A stretch of 64,000 nucleotides of DNA from Haberlea rhodopensis (lineage: Eukaryota > Streptophyta > Magnoliopsida > Lamiales > Gesneriaceae). The notes under the pieces are model-generated. The model was not told the DNA's origin, made no database searches, and worked only from the letters and a program-made list of their open reading frames with translations. The stretch covers positions 44,307,754 to 44,371,753 of the forward strand of contig CAJQUN010000002.1 in the NCBI GenBank assembly GCA_907163345.1, given 5' to 3'. A program made the position numbers and the translations under genes. Numbering within the stretch: the first letter of the stretch is position 1; the number at the start of each line of letters is the position of its first letter. Positions 11,146-22,869 of this stretch are shown here, piece after piece.

Positions 11146-11723
11146 TTTGCTTTGTTTTTTTGGAATTTTGGTAAATGTCGGGATTTTGGAATCGAGGTTT
11201 AATTAACCGATTTTCGGGGCAATGTCTACATTCCAATGGGAATGCCATACTTTTAAATTGTTTGGTTGGAGCCAAAGTTTAATAAAACGGAATTCCCGGT
11301 CGAGTTTTTGGGCTATCTTTTAAACACATAAAATGGAATATTTTGGGTATTATGCATGCTTAGCCGGGGGCTTTTATTTTGGTAATCGTCATGGATAGAC
11401 GATAGGTTTGGAAGTTGTGAACCTGCTTGGGCACGTAATGCATGCCTATGTTTAATTGGGAGTTATTTGCATGTTAGCACTTAACTCATCGGGTCGTGGG
11501 ACTCAGGCGAGGTCGGACTCGAGCTACGGAACTATAAGGTACGTATGACGTACGAGCATAACCCTTTAATATAATTGCAATTGTTGAGTGCTGGTATACT
11601 GTATTGCAATGAATGTGTATGGGAATGCATTATATATGGTATTAGCAATAAACGGATATCGAAATGCATGGTTTATGGTATTTGCTACAAGTGTATATAT
11701 ATGCATTGGGATTTACATGGTGC

Positions 11724-11767
11724 CGCTTTTGAGCGAGCAATGATTGGATATTGTCGCCTTTGAGCGA
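11724..11767 (+). repeat. Stem-loops with TTTGAG-type loop in fam2 LTR
   Basis: CGCTTTTGAGCG (11724-11735) and TCGCCTTTGAGCGA (11754-11767). More GCT..AGC pairs follow to ~11840. The 3' LTR has the same run from ~15218. Confidence 0.6.
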
Positions 11768-12614
11768 ACATCGGTCATGACGCCACTGCTGTTGAGCATG
11801 CGTGAGAATGAAATGCTGCTATTGTAGAGCGAGCCATGGAATCGAACTATGGAACCATAAGTGAGGTATTTGGAATATCTGTAATCATTATTTAATAATT
11901 TGGTATTATTGATTATAATATTGGTATATAGCAAATGGACTTGTTGATTAATGTGATGATTAACTGGCATTTGGGAATTTGATGGTTTCAGTTGTTTTGA
12001 GAACATGACAGTACAGGGAATCCCGGATGAGGATGATACCATCCAGGGAGTATATTTTGTATTTCATAGCATTTACATTGTTGTAAATTATGAATTGTAT
12101 TATTGTGATTATTGGATTTGGGATATTGGTATGCTCACCCTTGTGGGGGCTGTCTCTGTTGGGGCAGGTAATTAGGTACATCGATGGCTTTGGAGATGAG
12201 CTCGAGCTATGGATTGGAGGTGCTACCAGGGATCAAAATACCAGTGACGGTATTGAACACCGTATTTATACATTTGATACACACATATCAATTTATGCTC
12301 GTATGTGAGCACTATTATGTGTATATGGCATGTATAAAAAGGCAAGGGCGTTTCTCTCTTCATTTATGAGTAGCATACAATTATTTATTGAATTGCTAAA
12401 TAAACTGAGAACATGTTAGTGTATTATATTGGTGCATGAGATGTATGTGGACTTGGTTGGGAAAATCTAGACATTATATGGAATAATATAAAGAATTTTA
12501 ATATATGCATGATTGGCTATGATGATAAGTGGTTTTCCCCTGCGTGTATGATTGTATGCACTAATGGCATGGATTAATACACTAATAATGGGTTAAGGGC
12601 ACGGGGGTCCTTAT

Positions 12615-13728
12615 GACGGTTCGAGGTTGGAGGGTCATGAGTCCATGACGTTTTTCCTTGTGAGGAAGGTAGTGTTGTTATACCTACCGATTGGGAATCT
12701 TTGGGAAATGCAATGAGTCAGTTTGTGAGGTGTTGATGTTGGAATCACGCCATTGACCGTCTGTCTGTCAATCATTAATCTCTGCGAGGTGAGAATAACT
12801 GGGGATTGACAGTTGGTTTTGGGACTTTGGGTATGATTGGAGATACCCGAGTCTATTGCATTGAGTATGCTTGGTTTGATGAATCTCCGGTGAGAGATTG
12901 TGGCACCTGGAGATCGGTAATCTCGATGACACGATGTATTCTGAGGAATAATCGTGAGGTCTGGTTGACTTCCCTTGAGGAGGGATTGTCGTGATTTGGA
13001 ACCATGGTAATTCTTGTGGGATAATTTGATAGCCTCCCTGTTTTTAGGATTGTTGTATCCCAGGATAAACGAGGGATGGCCAGGATTCGGATCTGTTCAG
13101 TGTCGTGGTTGACACGTGTGGCGGGAATGCAATTGATTGTTCTTGCATGTCCTTTCGAGAACTCGAGACCTTGTGGAGTCTCGATGGTGTATTTGGACCA
13201 AGATTTGATTCTTGGAACACCCGGATGTAGACATCTTTCGAGATGTGTTTTGTGTTGATCAGTGGTCGTGTTGTTGCCCAATCTATATTGCAATGTGGTG
13301 CAACTACTGCTTTGATGGAAATGGATTTGGGAAGCGGAAGTCGTATGTGGTATAAGTACATTGTAGTGTAATGGTGTTTTCCTTGGTAACGATGTATGGT
13401 TAACGTCGTAGGCTAAATCACAAAGATATCATCGAGGCGATATCTATTTTGGAATCACGAATATTCGTTTGATTTGCAGTTAGGGTTGGCTGACCGCTTT
13501 TGAGATGGTTAACATTGGTATATACTGCCGTTCTGTTGCGGAAGGGACGGTTTGAGAGGTTTACTCCATTCCATATTTTGGTGCGAGGTCGGTGTCCTCG
13601 CGGTTGGAATGTCGTTCATGATATGTTCATGATTCGACGATGTAGATCTGTTGGATTAAGTGGTTTCGGCAATACATGGAGTATGCCGTGCAAATTTCGA
13701 GGATGAAATTTTATTAGTGGGGGATAAT
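12615..13728 (+). other. fam2 non-coding internal region, stem-loop string
   Basis: Aligns in order with about 38465-39874 of the fam1 element. It contains many short inverted repeats: GTCATGAGTCCATGAC (12634-12649), AATCTCCGGTGAGAGATT (12882-12899), GAGATCGGTAATCTC (~12907), ATGCAA/TTGCAT (13127-13148), CCAAGA/TCTTGG (~13198-13215), ACATCTTTCGAGATGT (13231-13246), AGATATC/GATATCT (13424-13445), GCGAGG/CCTCGC (13583-13601) and GTCG..CATGA/TCATG..CGAC (13611-13638). No coding frame is convincing. It ends in TTTCGAGGATGAAATT and a polypurine tract. Confidence 0.75.
13715..13728 (+). other. Polypurine tract of fam2 element
   Basis: AGTGGGGGATAAT directly before the TGTGATGCCC start of the 3' LTR, preceded by the AATTTCGAGGATGAAATTTT block seen before the 3' LTRs of fam1, fam3 and fam4 here. 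Confidence 0.75.
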
Positions 13729-14057
13729 TGTGATGCCCAGGAATTATTGGTGCTAATCTCGGTATGATAATAATCCTTAATGGATTTTAATTGTGGCATT
13801 TGTGTTTTAATTGTGGTTTTGGGACTCCCGGGGATTTTAAATCCTGTTTTTTGAATCGTTGGATCCAAGGGATGAGATTGTATTCTCATCGTGGTGATAA
13901 CCTTGGAATTTGGTTCTTGGTGGAACCTGGAGTCCGGAGTACTTTGTACTGGGGCTGGTTATGGGAATTGAGGTTAGAGAGATGATTTTTAAAACAGATG
14001 ATATTTAATGAATCATGATGTATTTGTGGAGGAGTCGGTATTTTGGAGCTTTGGAGC

Positions 14058-14065
14058 TATATATA
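14058..14065 (+). promoter_or_regulatory. TATA box of fam2 3' LTR
   Basis: CTATATATACC about 330 bp into the LTR, followed by a CT-rich leader as in the fam1 LTRs. Likely promoter; inferred. Confidence 0.5.
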
Positions 14066-14454
14066 CCAAATAGACTCGGTATTCCGTCATTATACGGAAT
14101 CACTCCCCTCTCTCCTCTCCCTCACGCCTCTTTCCCTCACCCCAAACCCTTCCCCTCTTCTCCTCTTGGAACAAATTGATGGGGGCTCGTCTTGGGAGCC
14201 CGATTTCTTGAAGAAAGGCTGGTAATCTTCTTCTCCTCACCTTTAGCTTTGATTTGATTTTAGTTTTCTGAAATGGTTGAGTTTTGGGTTGGATTTGAAA
14301 TTTGGGGTTTTGGTTAAAAATCTAGAATGTTGATGTTAGTGTTTTTATTGAGTTTAAATGGATTTTTGGTGGTGTTGAGGAAGTTAGGGGTGTTGGTTTT
14401 GAGTTTGGGTGGGAAAAACACCATTAAAGCTCGAATTTTTCAGAAACCCGCAGG

Positions 14455-14606
14455 TCGCGATCGATCTCGGCTTGGCCCCGATCGATCGCGACATGTTGTT
14501 GATTTTTGGAAGGCGATGAATAGTCTCGACGATCGATCACGAAGAATAGACGATCGATCGCGAGGGTCTTGGCGATCGATCGCGTGGTTTGGCGATCGAT
14601 CGCGGA
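14455..14606 (+). repeat. GCGATCGATCGC palindrome array
   Basis: Five or six copies including variants GATCGATCTCG and CGATCGATCAC. Counterpart of 10946-11145. Confidence 0.8.
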
Positions 14607-16086
14607 TGGCAGTGTTGCGGGCTGTGGACTCGATGTTTGGTTTTTTTTTTTGGAATTTTGGAAAATGTCGGGATTTTGGAATCGAGGTTTAAGTAACCGA
14701 TTTCCGGGGCAATGTCTACATTCCAATGGGAATGCCATACTTTTAAATGGTTTGGTTGGAGCCAAAGTTTAATAAAACAGAATTCTCGGTTGAGTTTTTG
14801 GGCTATCTTTTAAACACATAAATGGAATATTTTGGGTATTATGCATGCTTAGCCGGGGGCTTTTATTTTGGTAATCGTCATGGATAGACGATAGGTTTGG
14901 AAGTTGTGAACGTGCTTGGGCACGTGATTGCATGCCTATGTTTAATTGGGAGTTATTTGCATGTTAGCACTTAACTCATCGGGTCGTGGGACTCAGGCGA
15001 GGTCGGACTCGAGCTACGAAACTATAAGGTACGTATGACGTACGAGTATAGCCCTTTAATGTAATTGCAATTGTTGAGTGCTGGTATACTGTATTGCAAT
15101 GAATGTGTATGGGAATGCATGATATATGGTATTAGCAATAAACGGATATCGAAATGCATGGTTTATGGTATTTGCTACAAGTGTATATATATGCATTGGG
15201 ATTTATATGGTGCTGCTTTTGAGCGAGCAATGATTGGATGTTGTCGCCTTTGAGCGAACATCGGTCATGACGCCACTGTTGTTGAGCATGCGTGAGAATG
15301 AAATGCCGCTATTGTAGAGCGAGCCATGGAATCGAACTATGGAACCATAAGCGAGGTATTTGGAATATCTGTAATCATTGTTTAATGATTTGGTATTATT
15401 GATTATAATATCGGTGTTAATCAATGTAATGATTAACTGGCATTTGGGAATTTGATGGTTTCAGTTGTTTTGAGAACATGGACAGTACATGGAATCCCGG
15501 ATGAGGATGATACCATCCAGGGAGTATATTTTGTATTTCATAGCATTTACATTGTTGTAAATAATTGTATTATTGTGATTATTGGATTTGGGATATTGGT
15601 ATGCTCACCTGTTGTGGGGGCTCTCTCTATTGGGGCAGGTAATTAGGTACATCGATGGCTTTGGAGATGAGCTCGAGCTATGGATTGGAGGTGCTACCAG
15701 GGATCAAAATACCAGTGACGGTATTGAGCATCGTATTTATACATTTGATACACACATACCTATTTAATGCTCGTATGTGAGCACTATTATGTGTTTATGG
15801 CATGTATAAGAAGGCAATGGCGTTTCTCTCTTCATTTATGAGTAGCATACAATTATTTATTGAATTGCTAAATGAACTGAGAACATGTTAGTGTATTATA
15901 TTGGTGCATGAGATGTATGTGAACTTGGTTGTGGAAACTAGACATTATATGGAATAATGTAAAGAATTTTAATATATGCATGATTGGCTATGATGATAAG
16001 TGGTTTTCCCCTGCATGTATGATTGTATGCACTAATGGCATGAATTAATACACTAATAACGGGTTAAGGGCACGGGGGTCCTTACA

Positions 16087-16260
16087 AGGATCTTGGATAG
16101 AGCAGATCGTAAACTGAGAAGTAAAGTGATACGAATGGTGAAATTACAATGGGATAGGCGGGGTGTCGAGGAGGCAGCGTGGGAGACGGAGCAGCATATG
16201 ATACAGCAGTATCCTGATTTATTCTCTGGTATGTTATTTTATGACTGTTCATACTGTTAG
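16087..16260 (+). pseudogene. fam3 integrase C-terminal tail (chromodomain-like)
   Basis: From codon ATC at 16090 the frame stays open to TAG at 16258-16260. It reads ILDRADRKLRSKVIRMV, then QWDRRGVEEAAWETE and QQYPDLFSG. This matches the end of the fam4 polyprotein (ILDREDRRLRSKVIPMV...YPELFSG). In chromoviruses this tail, after the integrase core, is a chromodomain-type module linked to targeting of integration. Only the tail survives here. A stop in place of Arg lies just upstream (10364-10372 region) before the fam2 insertion, so the gene was already broken or decayed afterwards. Confidence 0.75.
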
Positions 16261-16378
16261 TCAGTCTCTTTGATACTGCAATTGTTGTTGTAGTAAACAT
16301 ATAGCTGATTATATGTTATGTTGATTCATGTGATGTATATTCAATTTCGAGGACAAAATTCAATTAGTAGAAGAGAAT
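16261..16378 (+). other. fam3 3' untranslated part and polypurine tract
   Basis: Contains the CAATTTCGAGGACAAAATTC block and an AGTAGAAGAGAAT purine tract directly before the TGTAATGCCTCG start of the 3' LTR. Confidence 0.65.
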
Positions 16379-17087
16379 TGTAATGCCTCGATATGAATTA
16401 TACATGTTTGTTATGATTATTGCCTAATTGTGTTAATTACGGTATGACGTGGACTCGAGTTTGAGTTGAACCGAGTATGGAAAGTAATGATATATGTAGA
16501 GTGGAGAACATATAATGAAAACAAGGCTTACATGTTTATGAACTTGGTACAATACAGTGAAGGACATGACAAATTTACATGCATTTGGCTTGGCATTAGA
16601 TGTGCATGTGCGAGTCATTTGGTTTAGCCTTTCATTTGGTTTATCCTCTCATATATATATATATGTATATATATATATGAGTCCATTGCAAAATTTAAAC
16701 TCATAGTAACACCTTCAAACACCTAAAAATATCTACATCTCTTGTGAAATCTTGGAGCTTTGTCTTGGAAGTGAGGTTGCAAGGAACTTTGTAGAGAAAG
16801 AGGAAGTAATTTAATTGGTAAGGAGAGTAAGACTTCAATGGTTTATCATGCTAGAAAGTGTATTTCTTTGGTTGTGTTGAGTTATGAAGCATGAAAACAT
16901 GTTATGTTAATATGTTGAATTAAAGTGCATTTTAATACAAGAAACAAGTTGTCATGTTATGCAAACATGTATATATGATGTTAGAGTATGCATGTAGCAA
17001 GTTTTAATGCTAGAAAGTGGGGTGTATGAGAAGCGCTAAGAAGATAGACATGAAATCGCCATTATTTTGAATTTCTGCTGTCTAGCG

Positions 17088-17420
17088 AACGATCGCAAGC
17101 ATCGTGTCGGTCGATCACTGAGACAGAGGATTGAAGGCAGTTTATGCTTAGCGGTTGATCGCTAGCATCGTGCCAGTCGATCGCTGAGATAGGGGATTGA
17201 AGGCGGTTTATGCTTGTAGCGATCGATCGTTGCATGTGACCGATCAATCGCAAGTTGTAGCGATCGATCGCTAAAAGAGTACCCATCGATCGCCAGAAGA
17301 TCGTAGCATTATTTAAAAATCACACTTTAATAGCGATCAATCGCTAGCATGTGACCGATCGATCGCTAGGGTTGCACAATTGAAGCGATCGATCGCAAGA
17401 GTGACCGATCGATTGCTAGA
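17088..17420 (+). repeat. Palindrome array, partly decayed GCGATCGATCGC
   Basis: More than ten copies, alternating intact (AGCGATCGATCGCT, 17375-17395 area) and changed forms (GCGAACGATCGC, GTCGATCGCTGA, GATCAATCGC). Copies are spaced about 20-25 bp apart. Confidence 0.75.
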
Positions 17421-17717
17421 ATGAAAATGTGGAAAATGTTATATTTTGTGGAAAGTTTGATGGTGAAGCCTATTTTAACATGGTATGTTGTTGGTATTCA
17501 TGTAGCACCATCACAGGGGATAGGACAGAGAGGCGGTTAATCATTGAAGCCTACACTTGTATATGTTGTACATCACAACAGGTACGTGTTGACGTACGAG
17601 CATGTATTGATATTCATATTGATGTTGATTATGATATATCGATGATTGTAAATGAACGATGATATTGAGGGTCGCTGGAATGAGCGACGTGCTATTATTG
17701 TTGTTGTTGCTAACTGT

Positions 17718-18110
17718 GTCGCAGTAGTAGGCGAGCGATGATGGGGTATAGTAGGCTTGATGTTGCCACTATATTGATTATATACGATGGGTCGTAATGA
17801 TGATGCGACGATGGGGTATACTAGGCTTGGTATTGCTACTATATCGATTATATACGATGGGTCGCAATGATGATGCGATGATGGGGTATAGTAGGCTTGG
17901 TATTGCTACTACGGCAATTATGGGTCGCAATGATGATGCGACGATGGGGTATAGTAGGCTTGGTATTGCTACTATATCGATTATATATGATGGGTCACGA
18001 TGATGATGCCACGATGGGGTATAGTAGGCTTGGTATTGCTACTATATCGATTATATATATGATGGGTCGCGGTGATGATGCGACGATGTTGTATAGTTAG
18101 CTCGGTGTTG
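17718..18110 (+). repeat. ~70-bp tandem repeat in fam3 LTR
   Basis: Five units built on GGGGTATAGTAGGCTTGGTATTG..CTACTATATCGATTATATA..GATGGGTCGC. Several units contain the stem-loop GTCGCAATGATGATGCGAC (for example 17924-17942). A separate GTCGCTGGAATGAGCGAC stem-loop lies just before at 17671-17688. Confidence 0.85.
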
Positions 18111-18763
18111 CCACTGTATCAAATTGTATATCGGGTGGAATATGGCTATATCAATTTGTATATCGGGTGGGATGTGGCTGAGGTGATGATTGATGTATTT
18201 TGATTTGATGTTGAGAGATTGAGTTATAGAAACATTGAGGGAATTCTCGTAGTATGATTATGGATTACAGGGAGTATTTCTGTTACATTTTCAGTATTTT
18301 ATATTGTTGATCATATATGTTTATGATTATGATGTTATTATTGCTGGTGTGGGTGTGTGTGCTCACCCATTTTTGGGGGTTGGTTATGTTGAAACAGGTG
18401 ACATGCCTAGACGTTAGAGTTGAGGACAGGACTATGAGTTGTTGAGTTTGAGATGGATAAGTCATTGTCACTTAAAATAAAGTTGCATATGATATACTTA
18501 TGGTTAAAATAATTGCAGCTCGCCTGTGAGCTTGTGTATATTTGTATATGGTATGTATGTATTACCCTATGATTTGGTTATCTTGTGGTGGTGCATGTGA
18601 CTTATGGCATATTTAAGTTGGATAGACGTCATATATTTTTGTGGACTTATATATGTCACGATGTGTGTTATTAGAAGGTCCAAATTCGAGGAGATGATGC
18701 CAAATTTTATTCAAAATGATGTCATATTTTGTCTGTTTACGTTGTGACGTTTGGGGCGCCACA

Positions 18764-19524
18764 TAAACAAGATGGTATTAGTGGTGGTAGGCTTATTGTT
18801 GCGATTTCACTAATCGGAGATCCTAAAGTGAGACTAAAATACTAGATCCTTATTATAGCTTTTGTTGATATGATATGCTTTTGATTACTTTTTACTCTGA
18901 TCGCCTTCGTATTTTTGTGGATGGTGACTGCAATGGTGTCGGCAACCCGAAGAGGTAGTATGATTTGTATCCTTTTTTCCAGTTTGCATCCTCTAAGATG
19001 CAATAGGCGCGGTCCTATGTTAGTTTTACGTAAATCCACGTACATTAAATTGAAGTCTCGGGCAATTTTATATCATAAACCGGCGTAGATGACTTGGTAT
19101 TGTATAAAACGACCATCGATATTGTATCATGATGTACAAGATTTCCTGCAAGAAGGACATTTAAGAATGCATCGCACTATTGCAGTAGTCCAAAGCCACA
19201 TTATCTATTCATTGGCACCACGTCTTGCGAGGTGCTAAGCACACCAGTATACATATAAGCGTATTACCGAAAAGTACTAGGTTTTTAACAAATATTTAAA
19301 TTCGCGAGGGCTTTTTTCAGAATAAGTTTTATAAAAGGGTGCAAACACATATCAGTACCCTAAGGTACCATTTAGTTTGAAGGATATGATAAGTAATGTA
19401 AAGATTAAAAATTATGAAATGATTGTAAAAATAATGTGTGATAAATTATTTGGTGTTTGGTTTGAGGATGATATGGTTGATAAAATTTATTGTTTGGTGT
19501 AATGTCTAAAACACCCTCAACATT
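18764..19524. other. Intergenic, nothing recognised
   Basis: No convincing protein. At ~19370-19510 the wording GGTACCATTTAGTTTGAAGGATATGATAAG resembles the start of a hAT or PIF-type MITE, but I found no matching inverted end. Confidence 0.35.
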
Positions 19525-20100
19525 ATAATAATAATATTTAATATTATTATTTTATTAATATCATTATATTATTATTATATATATATTATTAATAATACAT
19601 AATAATCATATAAATGATATAATAATTATAGAATAGTAATAAATAATAAAAATAACAAAAATAATATATATATGTATATAATATATATATATATACACAA
19701 TAAAATAATAATAATATAATATATATATATATGTATGTATATATATATATATAATATATTATTATATATAATACCATTAATAATATATATATATATGTAT
19801 ATAAAAATTATAATAATATATATATATTTATATATATAATAAAATCATAATAATATATATACTAATCATAATATAATATAATATAATATATATGTGTGTA
19901 TATATATATGCATATATATAATAATAATAATATATGAATTATGAATAATAACGTTAATATTATTATTATTATATATATAATATCATATGATAATAATAAT
20001 AATATAATATAATATAATATATAAAAATAATCTATATATAATAATCATAATATAACACGTGTATATATATTATGATAATCATATAAGAATAATAAAATAA
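19525..20100. repeat. AT-only low-complexity block
   Basis: Nearly 600 bp made of TA, TAA and TTA microsatellites (ATATATAT, AATAATAAT and mixtures) with very few G or C. The open frames inside it are low-complexity artefacts. Confidence 0.9.
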
Positions 20101-21640
20101 AAAAAACAAAATCAAAGAATCTTTTCGGCTATTTTTTTATGCGTGGGTCAAGTCGATTGAAATATTCAATGTTGATACTAATTAAATGAAAATCAAAACC
20201 TAATTCAAACTGGTTACCTTTAAGATAGATCTTAGATCCCCAATATATATAGGAACGGAGCAAGCATTTAAGATTATGATGTGGTTGGTCAGAATATAAA
20301 TCAAAATATAGGTTGGAGGAGTAATATAAGGTTGGGTACAAAAGCAAATTTTAAAAAAATCACACTACTAATTTTATTTTATTTTTTAACACAAGTAGGG
20401 CTGCGACCCCATCCAGATTGGGTGTGGTTCTGCATTTGTATATCTGCAACACGTAAAAGGATGAAAAAGAATTCAAAACCAAATTAAAAATTTTAAAATC
20501 AATCATAGAGCATAGGTGGAAGTCGAACATTAAGAATAAATATTTCCACTCACGGTTTACCCACCAAAACCCGATGCAAATCCCTAAATAAAAACCTAAG
20601 AATATACAAATAAAACACCATTTTACACTCATTAACCAAATCAGAGAAAATAAAATGACAAAAGACATGCCAACAGATTTAAAGTAACAACCAACCAAGC
20701 GGTGAGATGAGGGTGTACATCTTCTGAGATTGCAACTAACTTATTTTGGATACTGGATTCCATAATAAACCTGACAACGTTTAAGTTTGCATTTTTCCTG
20801 AAAAACAAAGAAATTTTTAAGTCATTCGCTATTGACAGCAAATCTACAACAGAAAATATTCATCAAACCATCTCCTCGTAATATGTAAATCACTCAAGAA
20901 AACGGACAATTTCATACCGGGCTCATCAAAAAACACAAATCATAAATAAATAAAAACCTCCATGGTAAATGAGAAAGCAGCGAAAAAAGTCATTATAACA
21001 CCAAAAAAAACCAAACGTAAACATGTGATCTATAAATACATCACATACCTCTTTGGTGAGCGAGAGGAGGAGAAGTGGCCACAGATGAGGTGAGAAGAGG
21101 GAAGAGAGGTTGCGCTTAATGAAACGCGGCCATTTCAATTGATCCAAGAACTAAGCGTGGGAAAGGGGGGAAGGCGAGAGAAGGGTAAAAAATGCTGGAG
21201 GGAGGAAGGGGGATGATAGTGGATTACGGACTGAAAGGCAAAACTACAGTCACAAACTAATAAAATTTATAAAACTGGAAAAACCCAAATAAATATTCTC
21301 ACCAAGCCATGAAATTATTGTAAGGCTCTACTTGGATGAAAAGCATTTGATAAATTTGGGTTTCAGTTCTTTAATACACATCAATTCAGTTTTTTTGGTA
21401 ATTTAGAAATCTATGTATTTCATATCCACCGATATTTTTTTAATAATACCAATACATTTCAAATTTTCAATTATTGAAGTCATTTTAAATCTAATTTTTA
21501 AATCCATTGTTGTTATCCAAATATAACCCAAGAGTTTTCCGAGCTGAATTTGTTTTTTTGGTTTTCGTACTAAAAGTATATTTTTTTCTCTTTTAGTTTG
21601 AATTGAAATTATCGTAATATTTGGCATAGAGGTGGATCCT
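20101..21640. other. Intergenic, nothing recognised
   Basis: AT-rich with a purine-rich stretch near 21055-21215 (GAGAGGAGGAG, GGGGGGAAGG). No protein, LTR or inverted repeat recognised. Confidence 0.35.
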
Positions 21641-22349
21641 TGCCACTTTGCATGCGCAGAGTATACTTGTAAATTTAAATTATGTCACATTACAAAATTA
21701 TTCTTTTCTTTTATTACAATTGGGGGAGGGGAATTTTTGTTTTATAAGAGTTCGAATACATATTTCTCCCCTACATCAAGAATAGTCATATTTGTAGATT
21801 AGTTTTAGTTTTTCAATATGTAAGTAGACGAAATTTATCTTATTCCAATAAGTGGAAGTTCTTTTATTTTGCATCCTTTTTCGTTGAAGTGCAGTTGTGA
21901 TATCAGATACATTAGCAATATATGACATCACTTCAATATTTTCCACATCAACAAAATTGTGACTCGCGTAAGAACTCTAGCAAGAAATAGTGAAGAAAAA
22001 AAAAACCATTAGACTAAGATCAAATTTTGACAATATACTTATTAAAACCAAAAAGCCAAGTTAAAGTACTATTTTTTATAATTTTCCATTTTGCATCTGT
22101 ATTGATTCCCGTTGAGTATTTAATTAACTCTTAGTTTATCGTATTCAGTTGGTTTGAATTTAACGAGAAATGAATATGCCAACGAAACTCGAACGGTTTT
22201 TTTTTTTCTTTTTAATCTTATGAATTTAGATAAACTGTATCAGAAACAAAGTCTTTTCACTTTCTTCGTTACCATTAAATTCAGTCTTTTGGATTGATTA
22301 CATATTATATTATAACAATATAATAAGTATGGAAGTGTGTGAATAGTGA

Positions 22350-22491
22350 TGGGCCTAAAGAGCCATAAAATTCACTTCAAATTTATTGAGCTGGGCCTAA
22401 GGGTTATAAAATTCGCCGCCAATTTAGCTATAAAAATCGTTTAAATTTCGCTAATAATTTATTGAAATATTTAGGGCCGTGAGAATGGGCC
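22350..22491 (+). promoter_or_regulatory. Site II (TGGGCC) promoter cluster, copy 1
   Basis: TGGGCC at 22350-22355, 22392-22397 and 22486-22491, with inverted GGCC forms just after. Such clusters are typical of promoters of plant genes for basic cell functions. They lie ~110-250 bp before a possible first exon at 22600. Inferred. Confidence 0.5.
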
Positions 22492-22599
22492 TCGTTTCTT
22501 GAACTCTTTAGGCCAGTCATAATGGCCCTTTTACCCTGTTATATCTTCTCCGTTTTCCCAATTCGTTTCTTTAATTTTTTCCTACCGCTTCAGTTGAGA

Positions 22600-22728
22600 T
22601 GGCCTGGCTTATCGAAGCGGCGTTGAATCATGGATCGTTCGGACGTCCGAAGGGACGGCATTTACTCCGACGGTTGGTGATGCTTAACCATTCATTCCGC
22701 CTTGTGGTGATGCATTTATGTATATATT
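22600..22728 (+). other. Possible first exon of duplicated host gene, copy 1
   Basis: An ATG at 22600 opens a 42-codon frame (MAWLIEAALNHGSFG...). The same position in copy 2 (32844) opens a shorter frame with a similar start (MACRIEAALDHGSFG). An alternative is that this is a 5' untranslated exon, since the main coding ATG may be in the exon at 25166. I cannot identify the protein. Confidence 0.3.
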
Positions 22729-22824
22729 AATCGTCTTTAATTCCTTGCTTTTTACGATATTTGGATTGGATTTGTTCTCCTGCTTCACTACGAAAAAGAA
22801 AAGGTTATAAAGCTAAAAAAATTT

Positions 22825-22829
22825 AGTTA

Positions 22830-22867
<38 letters not shown>
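22825..22867. repeat. (TA)n microsatellite
   Basis: About 20 TA units. The equivalent site in copy 2 (33085-33107) has a shorter TA run followed by TTTA repeats. Confidence 0.9.

Positions 22868-22869
<2 letters not shown>

Larger units (their letters stand above)
10379..12614 (+). repeat. fam2 5' LTR
   Basis: Matches the 3' LTR except for small changes, a truncated end (ends CCTTA, then GACGG) and a gap of ~160 bp directly after the TATA box (10709-10716). In the 3' LTR that gap holds the CT-rich leader (about 14064-14223). It contains a GATCGATC array (10946-11145), the GGTACGT..ACGTACGAGCA block (11539-11559), the stem-loop run (11724-11860) and TATGCTCACC..GGGGCAGGT (12129-12175). Confidence 0.85.
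10379..16086 (+). mobile_element. fam2 non-autonomous LTR retrotransposon
   Basis: Two long LTRs in direct orientation (10379-~12614 and 13729-16086) around only ~1.1 kb of non-coding internal DNA, flanked by AGGAT duplications. There is no primer-binding site, gag or pol. The 5' LTR stops at GGTCCTTA without the final CA and runs directly into sequence equivalent to ~38465 of the fam1 element, so the LTR end, primer site and proximal internal part were deleted. The element lies inside the chromodomain-like end of a fam3 pol. It is a LARD-like derivative that would have needed proteins in trans. Confidence 0.85.
13729..16086 (+). repeat. fam2 3' LTR
   Basis: 2358 bp from TGTGATGCCCAGG to GGGTCCTTACA. 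It keeps the leader that the 5' LTR lacks: TATA-like TATATATA at 14058-14065, then CCCTCTCTCCTCTCCC. It has a GATCGATC array at 14455-14606, GGTACGT..ACGTACGAGTA at 15029-15049, and the GCTCACC..GGGGCAGGT block at 15602-15640. AGGAT follows at 16087. Confidence 0.9.
16379..18763 (+). repeat. fam3 3' LTR
   Basis: 2385 bp from TGTAATGCCTCG to TTTGGGGCGCCACA, an end typical of chromovirus LTRs. It holds a GATCGATC array (17088-17420), GGTACGT..ACGTACGAGCA (17581-17602), a ~70-bp tandem repeat (17718-18110), and TGCTCACCC..GGGGG..ACAGGTGAC (18358-18403). The 5' LTR is not in the window. A (TA)n stretch lies at 16647-16676. Confidence 0.8.

Noticed and set aside
14327..14772. 121- and 113-codon frames on both strands with DRSR or AIDR repeats
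   Set aside because: The repeats come from CGATCGATCG palindromes inside the fam2 LTR, not from a protein domain.
18842..19045. 67-codon minus-strand frame with a basic composition
   Set aside because: No recognisable domain, no promoter or splice context, and no second copy to test conservation.
19589..19777. Tyr/Ile-rich 62-codon frame on the minus strand
   Set aside because: Lies in the AT-only microsatellite block.
21310..21640. Possible MITE (GGCTCTACTTGGATG ... TTATCCAAATATAACCC)
   Set aside because: The ends are only weakly complementary and no target duplication is visible.
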